A stretch of 64,000 bases of DNA from Stratiolaelaps scimitus (lineage: Eukaryota > Arthropoda > Arachnida > Mesostigmata > Laelapidae): NCBI GenBank assembly GCA_019614645.1, contig JABWDB010000011.1, positions 682,001 through 746,000 on the forward strand, in the 5' to 3' direction. How positions within the stretch are numbered: the first letter of the stretch is position 1; every line of letters begins with the position of its first letter. The translations under genes were made by a program, and so were the position numbers. Shown here one piece after another: positions 11,228 to 22,304 of this stretch. Under the pieces are notes generated by a model. It worked only from the letters and a program-made list of their open reading frames with translations. It searched no databases and had not been told where the DNA came from.

Positions 11228-14200
11228 CTAACAGCCGAACGAACAGGCCAAACGGGAAAATTGGAAAAGAAATAGGCCACAGGTTAGATCGCGCGCAGAT
11301 CGAGGATTCGGAGGAATGATTTGACACGGTAGAATTTGACGGGAGTGGTCAAACAAGAGAACGTATTGTGTGAGAACGTATTGTGTGTATTTTGTATGGC
11401 TTATCTCGTTGTCACGTTAAACATCGACGTCATTCGAAGGAGGTCATTTTGAGACGATCTTTATCGTTCTGATAAGCGATCTATTCGTGCAGGAACGCCT
11501 ACTGAGGTCGTCGACCACAACAAACCTTATGCCGTTCACCCTGTTGTTGTCCAGAGCCGGTTTGTACAGCCGCTCTGAGTGTCTCGATCTCCTTGTCCTT
11601 TTGTCGAAGTTCGGCGTCGAGGCCTTGGTTCCGTTGTCGCAGGGCCGCTAACTCCCTGCCGAGTTCTGTGAGTGCTTCTTGACTGCCGTGCGATGCCTCG
11701 ATTTCCAACTCTCGACATCGCATTTTCGTATTCTCATCTGCAACACGAATTTCACAGGAAAATGACAGTAGTAGAATGGTATATTATAGTGCTCGCAACG
11801 AATTGTGTTCGGGGGAAAACCAGCATTTACTTCACTAGGCGGTTCTCCAGAAGGACATCTGTTATAGTGCAACTTCTCGAGCACCCTGATGCGCACTGAA
11901 CGCAATTTTCGTGGTGCGGTCGGGATTATTTCGGCCATTTATAGACGCGATGGGTAGAAATATTAATGATGACCACTCCAGAAAATAGTAGATTTTCCGG
12001 GCTAATGCCCAGCCAGCATTTCGCTACGTACACGGTACGACTGCTTTCGATATTGCTTTATGAGACGGACCCCTTAAATGCAAGTATGCAACGGCGGGGA
12101 TTGAATCCGCGCACCCACGTGCCTCTCCGATTACACGTAAGCATCGCACATTAATGCGCCCATCACGCCACCGGTCAACATACGCGGTTAGAACTCTTAT
12201 TAACAACTCAGATAACTTGAAAGTAACACTGGGTCTGGAACATGAGGATCCGCAACCCGACATCGGTAAGTCATCGCTACCGCTCAATTAATTCCTCCAT
12301 GTCCATACCTTTAAGGGCGTGCAACTGTCGTTTCCACTCCTCAACATTTGCGGTGCTTTCTTGAAGGGCACCTGTTAGTCGGGCATTGTTATTTTTTAGC
12401 GTCTGCAATTCCACCTCCCATTTTTTCGCGTTTGCCGAACTGCGCAAAATGAAAGAAAATAGAGACAAACCTATAAATGTCTGATGATATGTCATCACTT
12501 GTAAGATTGCCTTAAACCTGTATCTATTTGGAGGCGGCTTGAAGCACACGGATGGTACCTTTATAGTCGGTTTTAGTTTTATGTATATATATATATAATG
12601 AATCATTTCTAGAACTGTTATTTTTAAATACGCATATGTAAAATTTCACCAGAGTAGGTTCTTGGTTTGTGTTATGTCAATGGTAAGCATGTATATATAT
12701 ATATATATATACCTGCATTATCTTTCCTCTCGAGATGAAGGTCAAGACACCTACCTCTGTGCCAGAGCAAGTTTGAGCCTATCGTTTTCGTATCGAAGTT
12801 GCGCCTCGACGGTGGACTGCGGTAGTTGATTAGCAGGTTGTCCTCCTTGGCCACTCTGGCCGGCCTTATGCTTCGGACTGTCCTCGGCGGGGCCACCGGC
12901 ATCGAGGCTTGCGGCGAGCGCCACGGCAGGATGTCCCGGATGACCCTGAACGTTGCTTTGAGCGGCGCGAACCAATGTCGAACTTGGCGATCCCCCGTTG
13001 CCCGTCGTTCCGCCATTGGTTGCACCCTTCTGTGCTTGGGGCTGGCCTACCCGTGTCTTCTCTTTAACCTCCTGGAACTTTTCGATGAACTGTGCCCGGA
13101 AACAGCGGCAAAGAGTCACAAGAGCGTTAACATGTGAAACGAACATTCAGTCAATGATGGGATCAGAAGATCAGGGGGGGGCTAGCGAGGGGGGCAACAA
13201 TGCACCCTCTCATCGGTGGACATCGCGTAATTCAATAAATCGAGCGATTGCCAGCAAGAGAGATGTATATGTATCGTCGAGAATGATTCGTGTCTTTATG
13301 AAGAGGTGCATCCTCCGAGGTTACCTGATTGAGATCTGGTTCAGTCTGGAAGCCGAGCCCGTAGACCGTGTTAGCTCGGATGTCAGACCACTGGCCGAAC
13401 TTCTGTGAGGTCTTTGTGAACGTCATCGAGGGCGTAATCGTTGAGTTGATCACCGCCTATTTGTGACATTAAGAACAAGCAGCGGTTCAGGTTATGTGGA
13501 AAAATAATTAAACTGTGCCATAAACGACAACGTGATGATACATGGCAAAATCAGATGGAGCTGGTTCGGGTGGTCAAAATCCCGTTTTACATAGTTGGCC
13601 AGAAGTGTCTCTCAGATCAAGCTGAGTATCCTATCGAAGATAGCACTTAATTGTTGGCTATGAGTTAGCCCGGAATGTTGAATAAATCAATTTAGCTTCA
13701 CATCCTATTCGGTAATTGAGCTACAAGTGAAAAATAAAGCAATTCAATCCTGCACAGTGAATTCTCCTAGATGTCTTGTCGGTATGTAGACGCAAATGAG
13801 ATGCATCTGGCCTGGAAGCTGTCGAGGACGTCGAGAGACAATGAGGCTGGTATATTTTCCTCATCAAATTCGGTTCGATACAACGACATGTAGCCCTAAT
13901 TAGGTACAAGTCCGCACGGGTTACGCAGGTGAGCAAACCAGCGACGAAATAGCAAAATCTTAGGAAAATGGTTTATGCTGGTTTATGAACAGCGATGGCC
14001 AGACACGAACTTGGCGTGAGCAATGGGTAGCCATAAATAAACTAAAGCTGCTACAAACTGTGCTCCCCCGGAGCCTCATATTATGAACCTGTAGGTGAGG
14101 TGGCGCACCACGTACAGACGACCTTAAACGCATCCTAACCTTTCACCGTTAGCTTTTCACGGGTACGATGTTGTTTTGCTCGATTGTGTCGCCGTTCGAC

Positions 14201-15553
14201 TCAACCGCTCCGTTTGAAGAGGCCCAACGGGCCGCAGGGAAAAACATCTTTGATCTTCACCCGAAAATCATTGTGTTGCACATCGTGAAATCCAGGAAAG
14301 CTCAACGAGTTTCCGCGGTAATCCTAAGCTCTCAAGATTGAATGACCAGTTGCTCGGTGTGACAAAGCTGTGCCGGATTGTCAAGGTTTGTACCGCGCGG
14401 CTCATCAATTAGCTAGACGTCGTTGCTGGGAGACGGTTGTTCGAGAGCCCGTGAGGAGACAAAAAGTAACATCGAGAGCTCGAGGCGTCACAGGACCTCA
14501 ACATTGTATTATTAGTGCATATTATGCTTGTTTGAAATTCATAATTCTGCTCGTGTTTCGTTAATAGCTAAATCCTTGCGCTAGGGGTTGGTCGCGGGGT
14601 GTGATAGTTTCGAAAACATAACACGTTAGCACGTCAGATCGCATGGACCACTCGTGGTTGAGGCCGTGAGTGCTCGAGGTCACCCGTTCGTAATTCGGTG
14701 ATCGTACGATCTTATTCAATGTACGAATTGTTTTCGGACACAGGGCGCATTCTATGAGAAATGTCAAATATGTAATGTTAAATACATACACTGAACGATA
14801 TACAGAAGGCCCTCTGATAAATCCTGTTATAAAAGCGGGATATGTCGCCAGGTCACAGATTCGGATCAGGGCCCCTGTCACGGCTGCCCTCGGCGAGATG
14901 TAGATTTTTCGGCGTCACATTGACGTGAATGCAGGAAGCATGCCAAAGTTAAACAGTAACATGACATTACCGTAAATTTCGACAGTGCTCCTTCTAGCCT
15001 TTGTTTGTCGTGTCAATTAACATGTATTGTAGTCTGTTGTATTATATTAAAGCTCCGCCTTATATTAAAGTCATCTGAGAGTCGTCTGGCTGAACTGACG
15101 TCGCTAACCCCGCAAGGGCCTTTCACAGTATCGCAACTACTGCAGACCACAGCGGCTTGTTCGAGTGAGTGTTGTTGATACCCGCTCCCTCCTCCATTTG
15201 CGACCGCCAGCCGGGCAGCGGTCGCCGCCAGAGAGTCATGCTTATTCGAGATCACCATACGAGCATCGAGATAATGTCACATAATAATGTCAATAGCAGA
15301 AATTTACTGATGCCTATAGATCGAATAGGTGTTGTATTCGCTAGTTGTTGTTGTCGGGCAACTACACTAGAGCATACGCCGCGAGACGAGGCATACCTTT
15401 GTGCCCTCAACTGAGATGATCCGGTAGAGGCTGCGAGAGGCATCGAAGAAGAACGAAACAGCCACGGCATGACTGGAGGCCGGAATCCACGATCGTTTGG
15501 TCTCCGGGTCAATGTGGAACACGTGCGCCTTCGTCGAAAACATGGGCTGCTCC
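10970..15553 (-). CDS. Homer: Homer scaffold protein, exons 2-7
   Basis: Exons in transcript order are 15553-15397, 13456-13325, 13089-12755, 12439-12309, 11737-11526 and 11227-10970. All junctions are GT-AG and phases match throughout. With a five-base first exon (ATGGG) the protein is 409 residues. Residues 1-110 form the EVH1 domain; the Pro-rich-ligand-contacting positions known from the family, Phe14, Trp24 and Gly89, are all present. Residues 110-190 are a Gly/Ser/Pro linker. From about residue 190 a coiled coil runs to near the C-terminus. Homer EVH1 binds PPxxF motifs in metabotropic glutamate receptors, IP3 and ryanodine receptors and Shank, while the coiled coil oligomerises, so the protein acts as a postsynaptic or cortical scaffold. 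The tail ends in a proline run and a Ser/Thr-rich end. Identity is certain; the 5' end is discussed under the two candidate first exons. Confidence 0.97.
11526..11737 (-). CDS. Homer: Homer exon 6 (coiled coil, residues 254-324)
   Basis: It completes Asp254 and continues [15 protein letters not shown], then heptad-rich sequence containing [20 protein letters not shown] and [15 protein letters not shown] polar Gly/Gln patch interrupts the coil before the donor gtttgt. The end is phase 0. Confidence 0.95.
11990..12175 (-). repeat. tRNA-derived SINE-like copy B, in Homer intron 6
   Basis: Read on the minus strand it starts with an A-box-like GGTGGCGTGATGGGCGC. About 55 bases later comes the B-box-like GGATTCAATCCCCGCC, followed by the same body blocks as copy A. 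The spacing is that of a tRNA head. It lies inside the intron between Homer exons 11526-11737 and 12309-12439, in the same orientation as the gene. Confidence 0.65.
12309..12439 (-). CDS. Homer: Homer exon 5 (coiled coil, residues 210-254)
   Basis: After acceptor tgcgcag the frame gives [20 protein letters not shown], then [20 protein letters not shown]. The pattern of a Ser/Ala-Val-Glu-x-Trp-Lys-Arg-Gln block is typical of Homer coiled coils. It ends with one base of a split Asp codon. Confidence 0.96.
12694..12711. repeat. (TA)n in Homer intron 4
   Basis: A TA run about 45 bases downstream of the exon 4 donor. Confidence 0.9.
12755..13089 (-). CDS. Homer: Homer exon 4 (EVH1 end, linker, coiled-coil start; residues 99-210)
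   Basis: It opens with [13 protein letters not shown], the last EVH1 helix. A Gly/Asn/Thr/Ser/Pro-rich linker of about 75 residues follows. It closes with [18 protein letters not shown], the start of the coiled coil. The donor gtaggt splits an Arg or Ser codon after AG. Confidence 0.96.
13325..13456 (-). CDS. Homer: Homer exon 3 (EVH1, residues 55-98)
   Basis: It reads [20 protein letters not shown], then [16 protein letters not shown], nearly identical to other Homer proteins. The exon has 44 whole codons and is phase 0 at both ends. It carries Gly89 and Phe90. Confidence 0.98.
13457..15396. other. Homer intron 2
   Basis: About 1.9 kb with no supported exon and few repeats. Short open frames on both strands look random. 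Confidence 0.7.
15397..15553 (-). CDS. Homer: Homer exon 2 (EVH1, residues 2-54)
   Basis: The acceptor tttgcag is followed by G GAG CAG CCC. The exon encodes [20 protein letters not shown], then [20 protein letters not shown], and ends ISVEGTK before gtatgc. Phe14 and Trp24 of the ligand groove are here. The exon begins with one base of a split codon and ends at phase 0. Confidence 0.98.
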
Positions 15554-16693
15554 CTGCAAACACGACAAGAACATCAACAACAACAACAACAGCACGAAAT
15601 CGAGAAACGTCAATGGTCATTTTAACATTTGGCGCCGAAAAATGATGTTGTGGCGTACAAACACATATGTCTGGGCTATAAGCTAAGCCGCAACAGCGAC
15701 CAAGGGGACATGCATCGGTGGTATTCATAAGGAGAAAATCTCGACTGGCTGATATGTATAATACGCTCGCATACGGTGATGCCTAATGAAACGAACTGGG
15801 AACGCGGCAGCTGAGTAGTTGAACCGCCCCCCGACTGAATTCTAACAGGGGAATAGAGCCCTCTGACAATAAAGCTCGAGAAGGAATAAGTGACTTGCTC
15901 TATAAATGTCCCGTTGCAGTTCCCGCAACAGAATCGTGTCAGTATCGAAACTGGGACACCGACGTCGTGGGGAGCCTCCTTCAAGAGTAGCTAGCTCTGT
16001 GTATCTGTAAGCATTTCTGGTTAATACCTAGTGATGTCAGGCCGAGGTAAGAAGCACGTGTTGTCATGCTGACATGCCCACGCAGTGACGGCACACACAT
16101 GGCAACACCGTGTCTGGGTATCTCGGACGAGCCCTACGGTGTCTGGGTACGTCCGAGGGCGACACGTCCCTTCGCATTCAATTTTATCGAGAACATATAT
16201 ATATATATACGTAATATATATATCATTATCGACTTCGATACTATTATATATGCTATTGTGTACGCAAGCTGTCACAAGCCACTGAAAAGATATAGCGAAT
16301 GTCCCGAGACAAGCGAACCTCTGTAAAATTTTGCCTCGTCAAATTTCATAGGTGAGACATTGCCGTCGCTGTTTGCTTTATCATCTGTGAAAGCAAGACC
16401 GCGTCAGCGTACCGTGAAGGTGACGGTTCTCATATAGTCTCTAGCGGACATCTAGATGCGTTTCAGCCGTCTTCCCGACCGGTGTTCAAATCGATCACTA
16501 TTATATATGTTATAATCAGGACAGTACTGCTGCCACTATACAGGGTCATGCTGAATTTTGGGTGACGGACCTTTAAAGCCAACGTTTCTTAAAGGCGGTT
16601 CAGATGAACAAATGTACCGACACTAGTAAATACATACTTAGATATGAACATATTATATATATATATCTATATATATATTCACGACTCGTATAC
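15554..16693. other. Homer intron between the alternative first exon and exon 2
   Basis: Contains TA runs at 16195-16223 and 16650-16680 and no coding frame that I can support. The sequence just inside the proposed donor at 16694 is TA-rich. Confidence 0.5.
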
Positions 16694-17238
16694 CTCGACC
16701 TTATGGCCGTGACCGGGGACTCGGACGTCACCAAAGGCCCAAGAGCTTCGACGATCTCTCGTTGTGAGGCGTCGTCCACATCGCTGACGCTCCCAAATGA
16801 GTCCATGTCGGACTCCCTGATGAAATCCTTTGTCTCGAGTTTCCACAGCTGGGGCTGGCTTGCCCATCGTCCCAATGGGCCCTTCATGTTGCCAAGCGGA
16901 TTGGTCGGCACGGCGTCCAGCGCCTCCTTGGATAATGATCTTGCATTGTCATCCTTAGCTGTGGCGTTGGTGGCGGGTAGCGCTTCATCGCATAGTGATG
17001 ATATCGTTGTTCGTCTGATACGCTCGCGAAGCTTACGATCCTCGGCGGGGTTTACCGCCCTGAGAAGGACGTGCTGGTTTCTTACCACTGTGCCGCTATC
17101 ATTTGCGCTGACCTCGCCGGGGCTCGGTGTTCTGTGATGACGCTGCGGCGATACTGAGTCGGGCCTAATCGGCATACAAGAGGACGCTCGAGTCGTCGTA
17201 GATCTCGAAGATCTTGGGTATGCCTGCAGGGCAGCCAT
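16694..17238 (-). CDS. Candidate alternative first exon of Homer (181-residue N-terminal extension)
   Basis: An ATG in good context (gaaacATGG) opens a 212-codon frame, and an in-frame TAG lies 12 bases upstream at 17248-17250, which supports this start. A consensus-like donor, CGAG|gtatac, ends the exon at 16694 just before a TA-rich stretch. The exon is 545 bases and leaves two bases of a codon, exactly the phase needed by Homer exon 2 at 15553. Spliced, it reads [12 protein letters not shown] and gives a 589-residue protein. The extension is Ser/Thr/Arg-rich with Ser-Pro and Thr-Pro sites (SVSPQR, RTPSPG, SESPVT), a basic stretch EDRKLRERIRRTT and an acidic stretch ESDMDSFGSVSDVDD. I recognise no domain. 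Phase agreement alone has a one-in-three chance, so it could belong to an unrelated gene. Confidence 0.5.
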
Positions 17239-17250
17239 GTTTCGCTGCTA

Positions 17251-19813
17251 TCTCTGACGTTCGGGATCTTAGGTCAATTGTCGACAGAAATGATTTCCAC
17301 ACTGTCAATGTACACCAGTACACCCTTGAAAGATTGCTCGTCAGTTTTTCTCTCTCTCTCGGTGGCTATTTTTCAGCCTTTCAGCAGAAGGAGAAGGTGG
17401 CATAATGGATGTCATACATAGTTCCTTTAATCGTGGTCAGCGTCAAAATGATACATAGGTCTGCTTCTCTTTTCGAAATATCATCATCGTCCTTGTGTCC
17501 AGCCTTTACACACCTGCCCACCACGTGTTTTTTATTGTCGATGGCCAAATTTCGAGACCACGTTAACCAAGAGGGTACTTAACGGAGTACCAGCTACTTC
17601 GTGGATTTTCCTTGCTTCCTTTCTCAGCGAGACTGCTCCTCAATCGTTGATTCCTCGATCCGCTCCCCAACTCTCTCCGCCTCTACGGTACTTCAGCTTA
17701 CACAGGGTACCAACCACTTGCGTGACCTCTCATCTTCTCCGACCAGCTAGGTATCACTGCGCTGAACGAGGGCGGCGGAGTAGCTCGCCGTATGCAAGTC
17801 CCCTCCGTGCGAGAATGTGCGGCCCGCAAAGCCAACGTCAGTACAGGCGGCACTTAACGTCGCCCCAGACGGCAAAATCCAGCCCTGAATCCTGCCGGCC
17901 TGTGCGGCAGGTACTGCTATGGGGCACCACTAACCACAAACGATGCTCTAGCTCCTCCTTGCGCCCTCCGTTGTACGTCACGTAAACGCCTCCTCGTGCT
18001 ACCGGCACGTTGCCTGCGTCTTCTATCGCCTTCTAGCTGCCCCCGTGTCGCGGTGGGCGTCCGAGCTACACTGGGCGTGCCAGCTCAGGAACGATTAGCG
18101 AAGTCAACGGGCCGCAGACACGCGGCGGGAACCGCGAGATACCGGTGCGGGGCAGGGCTGCTTGTCTCTGCGCAAAGGAGCCTGGGTCTGGCAAAAGCAA
18201 CGTGCAATACTTATCTCTCTCTCTATCTCTCACAGCTCTTCGTACTCTCTCGCTACACGTTGTACACTCGCTGGCTGGGGTTCCGCTTCGCCGCAAGTTG
18301 GATGCGGGCAGCGACCGCGTTGCAAAGTGGGATCGATTGAAGCCGATCTCCTGACGCCTCGCTGGAGAGAATGCAGACAGCGTGTCGTTGTTGTTACAGC
18401 CGTCGTCGGCGGTGGCGGATGCTGTGTCAACGATGACTAGGGCAACGTACGTGCTGTATATATATTCGGGAGTTGCAGAGGGAGCCGTGAGAATTCGGCA
18501 AAAGCGATTTGTTTTCCTGTCCGCTTCTTCTCGCGCGCGCGCGCGCCTCCCCCTTCTGTGCTGTTCTTCTCTCGCGTTTCAAGGCTCGTGGGAGGTTTCG
18601 CGGATGGTTCGAGGGATGAAGAAATGGGCGGTCGCCTCGTCTATTTCACACCTCTTCTGTTACGGCTCCGCCTACCACGTGAAGGGGATAATCGAGCTCT
18701 TTGCCTAGCCCACCAGAGGCGGCAGACAGGCGGACGGACCGATCCAGCGAGGAAACGAACACAGCGGGAGGGCAGGTGACTCGGGATGTGGGTCACGCCA
18801 CCACGCTAATCTCCGCGCCTGGCCCCGGATACGAGTACGGGCGCCGATGACGACGCCTAGAAAGGCGACGAATGCCGGTATTCCTATCCTTTCCGGCGGA
18901 GGTGGTAGCCGAGCACACGAAATCGTCCAGAGGCGGCGGGAACGTCAGCGACTGCAGCGGACGGAAACTCGAGGGCGTTGAGCGTTAGCGATAGGCGCAC
19001 GGCGAGTCCGGGTCGGTGGTCGGCGTGCGTGGTTCAGCCCAGCTAACAACCACACGGGGACGGTTTTTTCTCCTAATGATGACACGTTTTGCCGTCACCA
19101 CGGCCGCCACGGCTACGTGCAGTCGACGACCACCGCTCTCGTCATTTGTCGCTTGAGAGGTTTTGCTCACGCGGATGTGGCGGGGTGCAGCTGCCCGCGG
19201 AGCTAGAGTGCGGTATCAATCTTTTCGTTCGCTGCGATGCAAGGGGCACGCTCGCGTACACTCACTGACACGAATTTACATCCACACGAGAATCACTGTC
19301 ACTCCCACCGTCTGCGTGGCGTTCTGCTCGACTCTGCTCTTGTTTGCTAAGTTACACACGAAGAGCATCGATACAAGAAAGCACCTGATGGACAATGCGT
19401 TCTGAGCGATGGGCAGACGCCACGAATTCGATAAGTTCATCCGCTAGCCCTCGACTCTGCCGAAGTATGGGACATACGCTTGACTATTCTGTTCATGGAC
19501 AGCGTGACATCGCTGATAGCGATTAGCTAGCCTGACGTTTCAGCACAGGGCAAGTTCCGAGCATGGGCGTCCGTTTGCCTCAGGGCTGGATGTCCGTTCG
19601 TACGTTCTCGCCTGGGATCCGGGCGACAAACAGTCACGCCCCTGCTCCGCTATTACGGGGCAGAGCTGGTCGGAGCACCACGTGCGCTCGACACGGAGGA
19701 GACACGCGGAGGGCGTTCGGTTGGCAGTTTTGATTGGCAAAGTCAGGACGTCGCCTCCTGCTCCTCCCGTTCCTCATCTGGCTTGTTATCCTTTGTTGTC
19801 CTTCGTTCGCCTG
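17251..19813. other. GC-rich region without a supported gene
   Basis: Holds CT runs and several open frames of 60-115 codons with composition typical of GC-rich non-coding DNA. It lies directly upstream of the alternative Homer exon, so promoter elements for it may be here; none was identified. Confidence 0.4.
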
Positions 19814-20044
19814 TCATTCTATGACTTTCTTAATGATCTCTTGTCCGTCTAGCGGATACCGCTCGGGGTCGAGATCTCTGGTGGACTCCGCCGATAGCAG
19901 AACGTAGCGAGCAAGGGGGAGAGCCCCGGTGGCGTAAACGTATCTGTGAGGTTCGAATCTGATGCCCGGAAGCGTGCTGACGATCAGCTGTGGGCGCACC
20001 AGCACAACAATTTCCGAGACCGTCCGTTCGCGGTCGTGGCGGGG
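19814..20044 (-). CDS. Putative terminal exon of an unrecognised gene (76 residues)
   Basis: After a possible acceptor, gtgaacttag, one frame reads PRHDRERTVSEIVVLVRPQL, continues with IRFEPHRYVYATG and ALPLARYVLLSAESTRDLDP, and ends at QEIIKKVIE before TGA. Mixed charged and hydrophobic residues with few low-complexity runs make it one of the most protein-like frames outside Homer and ARPC4. I do not recognise a family. The upstream exon is unknown; an exon-like segment at 21868-21922 ending in a good donor has a compatible phase. It may be the 3' end of a gene nested in the long Homer intron. Confidence 0.35.
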   Translation of the reverse strand, partial: PRHDRERTVSEIVVLVRPQLIVSTLPGIRFEPHRYVYATGALPLARYVLLSAESTRDLDPERYPLDGQEIIKKVIE

Positions 20045-20175
20045 CTAAGTTCACAGTTGGCACCACGGGCAGTGCCGGCACTGGCCGATCGTAAATCAGC
20101 GACAAACCGCTGTAAGAGCACCGAAGCGACAGCGGCATCGGCAGCCGTCAACTGCACAGCTACTCGGTAAAGAAC

Positions 20176-20201
20176 CGAGAGAGAGAGAGAGAGAGAGAGA
20201 G
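20176..20201. repeat. (GA)n microsatellite
   Basis: A pure GA run, followed by further GA-rich sequence. Confidence 0.9.
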
Positions 20202-21867
20202 GGGAGAGAGATAAAGACCGGGGCAAGGAGCTGCCCGCTGAATCACTGGACGGTACGGGCCGATCGGCTGTTAACTAATAACTACACGACGTCGCATTGC
20301 CCGGGTGACGACGCCCTGTGCCGATCGAGCAACAACGGCGACAGCAGCAGCAGCAGCAGCAGCAGCCGCGTCACGGCGGCGGCATGGGATCACCAAGAGA
20401 GAAACTAGCCAAAGCCGGGTCGAGTCGAGCTGGGCCGGGCCCCGCTACAAGTATTAGATCCAGGCTGGACTCGTGTACTTCTTCATCGCATCGTGGTAGT
20501 TGGCGTTCGCCGGTGGCGACAGAGAGAGAAAGAAGGAGGTGATCCACAATGCAGTATAATGCTGCTTCTCTAAGAATGACCGTGCGGTAACCACTTGCCC
20601 AACGGCGGCCTGACAACTGGCGACTTTGCCCAGCTCGGCTGTCCAACCGACTCGGTATGACTAGAACTAAAGAACTAGGAGGGACGGCAGGAGGTTGAGT
20701 ACACAGACACACACAAACGCGCGCATGAAAGACGGCCAGTGCCTGCGGCCGTAGCCGAGCGGCGTTTTGCCCACAGTTGCCACCGGGGTCATGTTAATTC
20801 TCACGCGCTGCCGACCGGCGGCCAGTGACCGTCGCGGCTGGAGAGGTCCGGCGGCTGTTGTGAAAGTTGACGGCGGTTGTCGGTTTGTCGCTACGCCAAA
20901 TCTTGCCGGATTTCTAGACGTTGTTTATAAGGCTACCCGACGGGCTTAGCTTGTTCTCTCGAGTGGCTCGAGCGAGCCAGCACGCCTCAGGAGCATTAGT
21001 GGCAACGCCGCTCTCTTGGACGCGTCTCGCGTGGACTTCCACGTTCACGCGGTCTAGTTACGGCTTCCGATGGCTAGCTAGCTTGGGTCGGAGCCAGCTG
21101 ATATTGCTATGGTTGTTGTTCTTGCTGCTGTTGTTGCTGCTGCTGCTATTGTTGCTGTTGTTGTCGTTGTCGACGGCGATCTACCGCGACCATCACAGTA
21201 GTCCGCGTACACGATTCGTGGCGGCTGGGTTCCCTCTCTTCTTTTGTGTGTCTGTATGCAGCTCGCCAGCGCACGTATTCGTAGAGACCGGTGAGAATAC
21301 GGAGAAAACGGCGGAATAAATCGAAAAGAGAAACTGGGCTGAGATATTCGTTTGCAGGTGTTGCTCCTTTGGTCAAGTCCTCCGTTCGTTTCGCTACAGT
21401 ACGCCCTAATCAAGGTTTCTCTCTCTCTGCCGCTCTCTCGTTACTAGACGTCCAAATGCAAGCGCTTCGATCTGTATAGACTGCGTCGTGGCAAGTCAAC
21501 CGGGGCTGGATGCTACGAGTGGCTCGTCGTTTGATTCGTTGGTCCGCAGGCATCGCCCGACAGCTAGGTAGCCCCTTCCAGCGCCTTCGTACTGTCCGCG
21601 GGTAAAATCGGTGCGTCAGGCGAGAAATGGCAATCTCACTAAATCCCAGTAGCGGCGGCAGCGGACGGCCGCGGAAAAGCGGCTTCGCGCCACCGATATC
21701 CCTGCTGCTAACGATACCAAACAGTAACAGGGACCAGCAATTGCCAAGACGATCACCAGCGACACCGTGTCAGAGCTGCGCGTAAGGCGCTGCTGTTGCT
21801 CGCATTGCGCTGCATTGATTGTGTCTATTTCATCGTAGACGCTGCTAGGACTATGGTGATACCTCAC

Positions 21868-21922
21868 CGACGAAACAGCTCGGCTAACCTGTTGACTAGG
21901 TCGCCCCAGGTGGCCCGCAAGC
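21868..21922 (-). CDS. Possible small exon of an unrecognised gene
   Basis: A 55-base segment between ataag and a strong donor, TCG|gtgaggt. It is open in two useful frames, one reading LRATWGDLVNRLAELF and the other LAGHLGRPSQQVSRAV. The second frame is phase-compatible with the putative exons at 25924 and 20044. The evidence is only splice signals and composition. Confidence 0.2.
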
Positions 21923-22249
21923 CTTATTGGGTGTTCGTATGAGAGAGATATATCGAGAGAGAGGAAGGCAGACAAACAACGGGACCTAAGCTAACCGCGA
22001 TCAATTAGCAAGGAGATGGCTGCGGGCGATACAGTTCGTATCTCGACGCCACCACGATCTGTGAGTCAGAGGCGGAGCCCAGGAAAAGATGGGGTAGGCT
22101 GAGCTAACCTAACCTAACCACTAACTGCTTGCAGTAGACGTAAATGATTGCCAGCAGCAACAGTAGGAGCAGTGGTACAAGTGGAGCCTCGGGCAAACGG
22201 TACCATCAGGCACAGCCATCGACATCCTGCAGGGTGTCTACGTGGAATG

Positions 22250-22304
22250 ATCAAGCGAGAGAGAGAGAGAGAGAGAGAGATTAATGAGAGAGGGAGAGAG
22301 AGAG
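22250..22304. repeat. (GA)n microsatellite, interrupted
   Basis: GA runs on both sides of a short ATTAAT interruption. Confidence 0.9.

Noticed and set aside
22105..22119. Telomeric (TTAGG)n repeat, also at 57459-57470
   Set aside because: Only two to three units each, of the kind that occurs by chance; no array.
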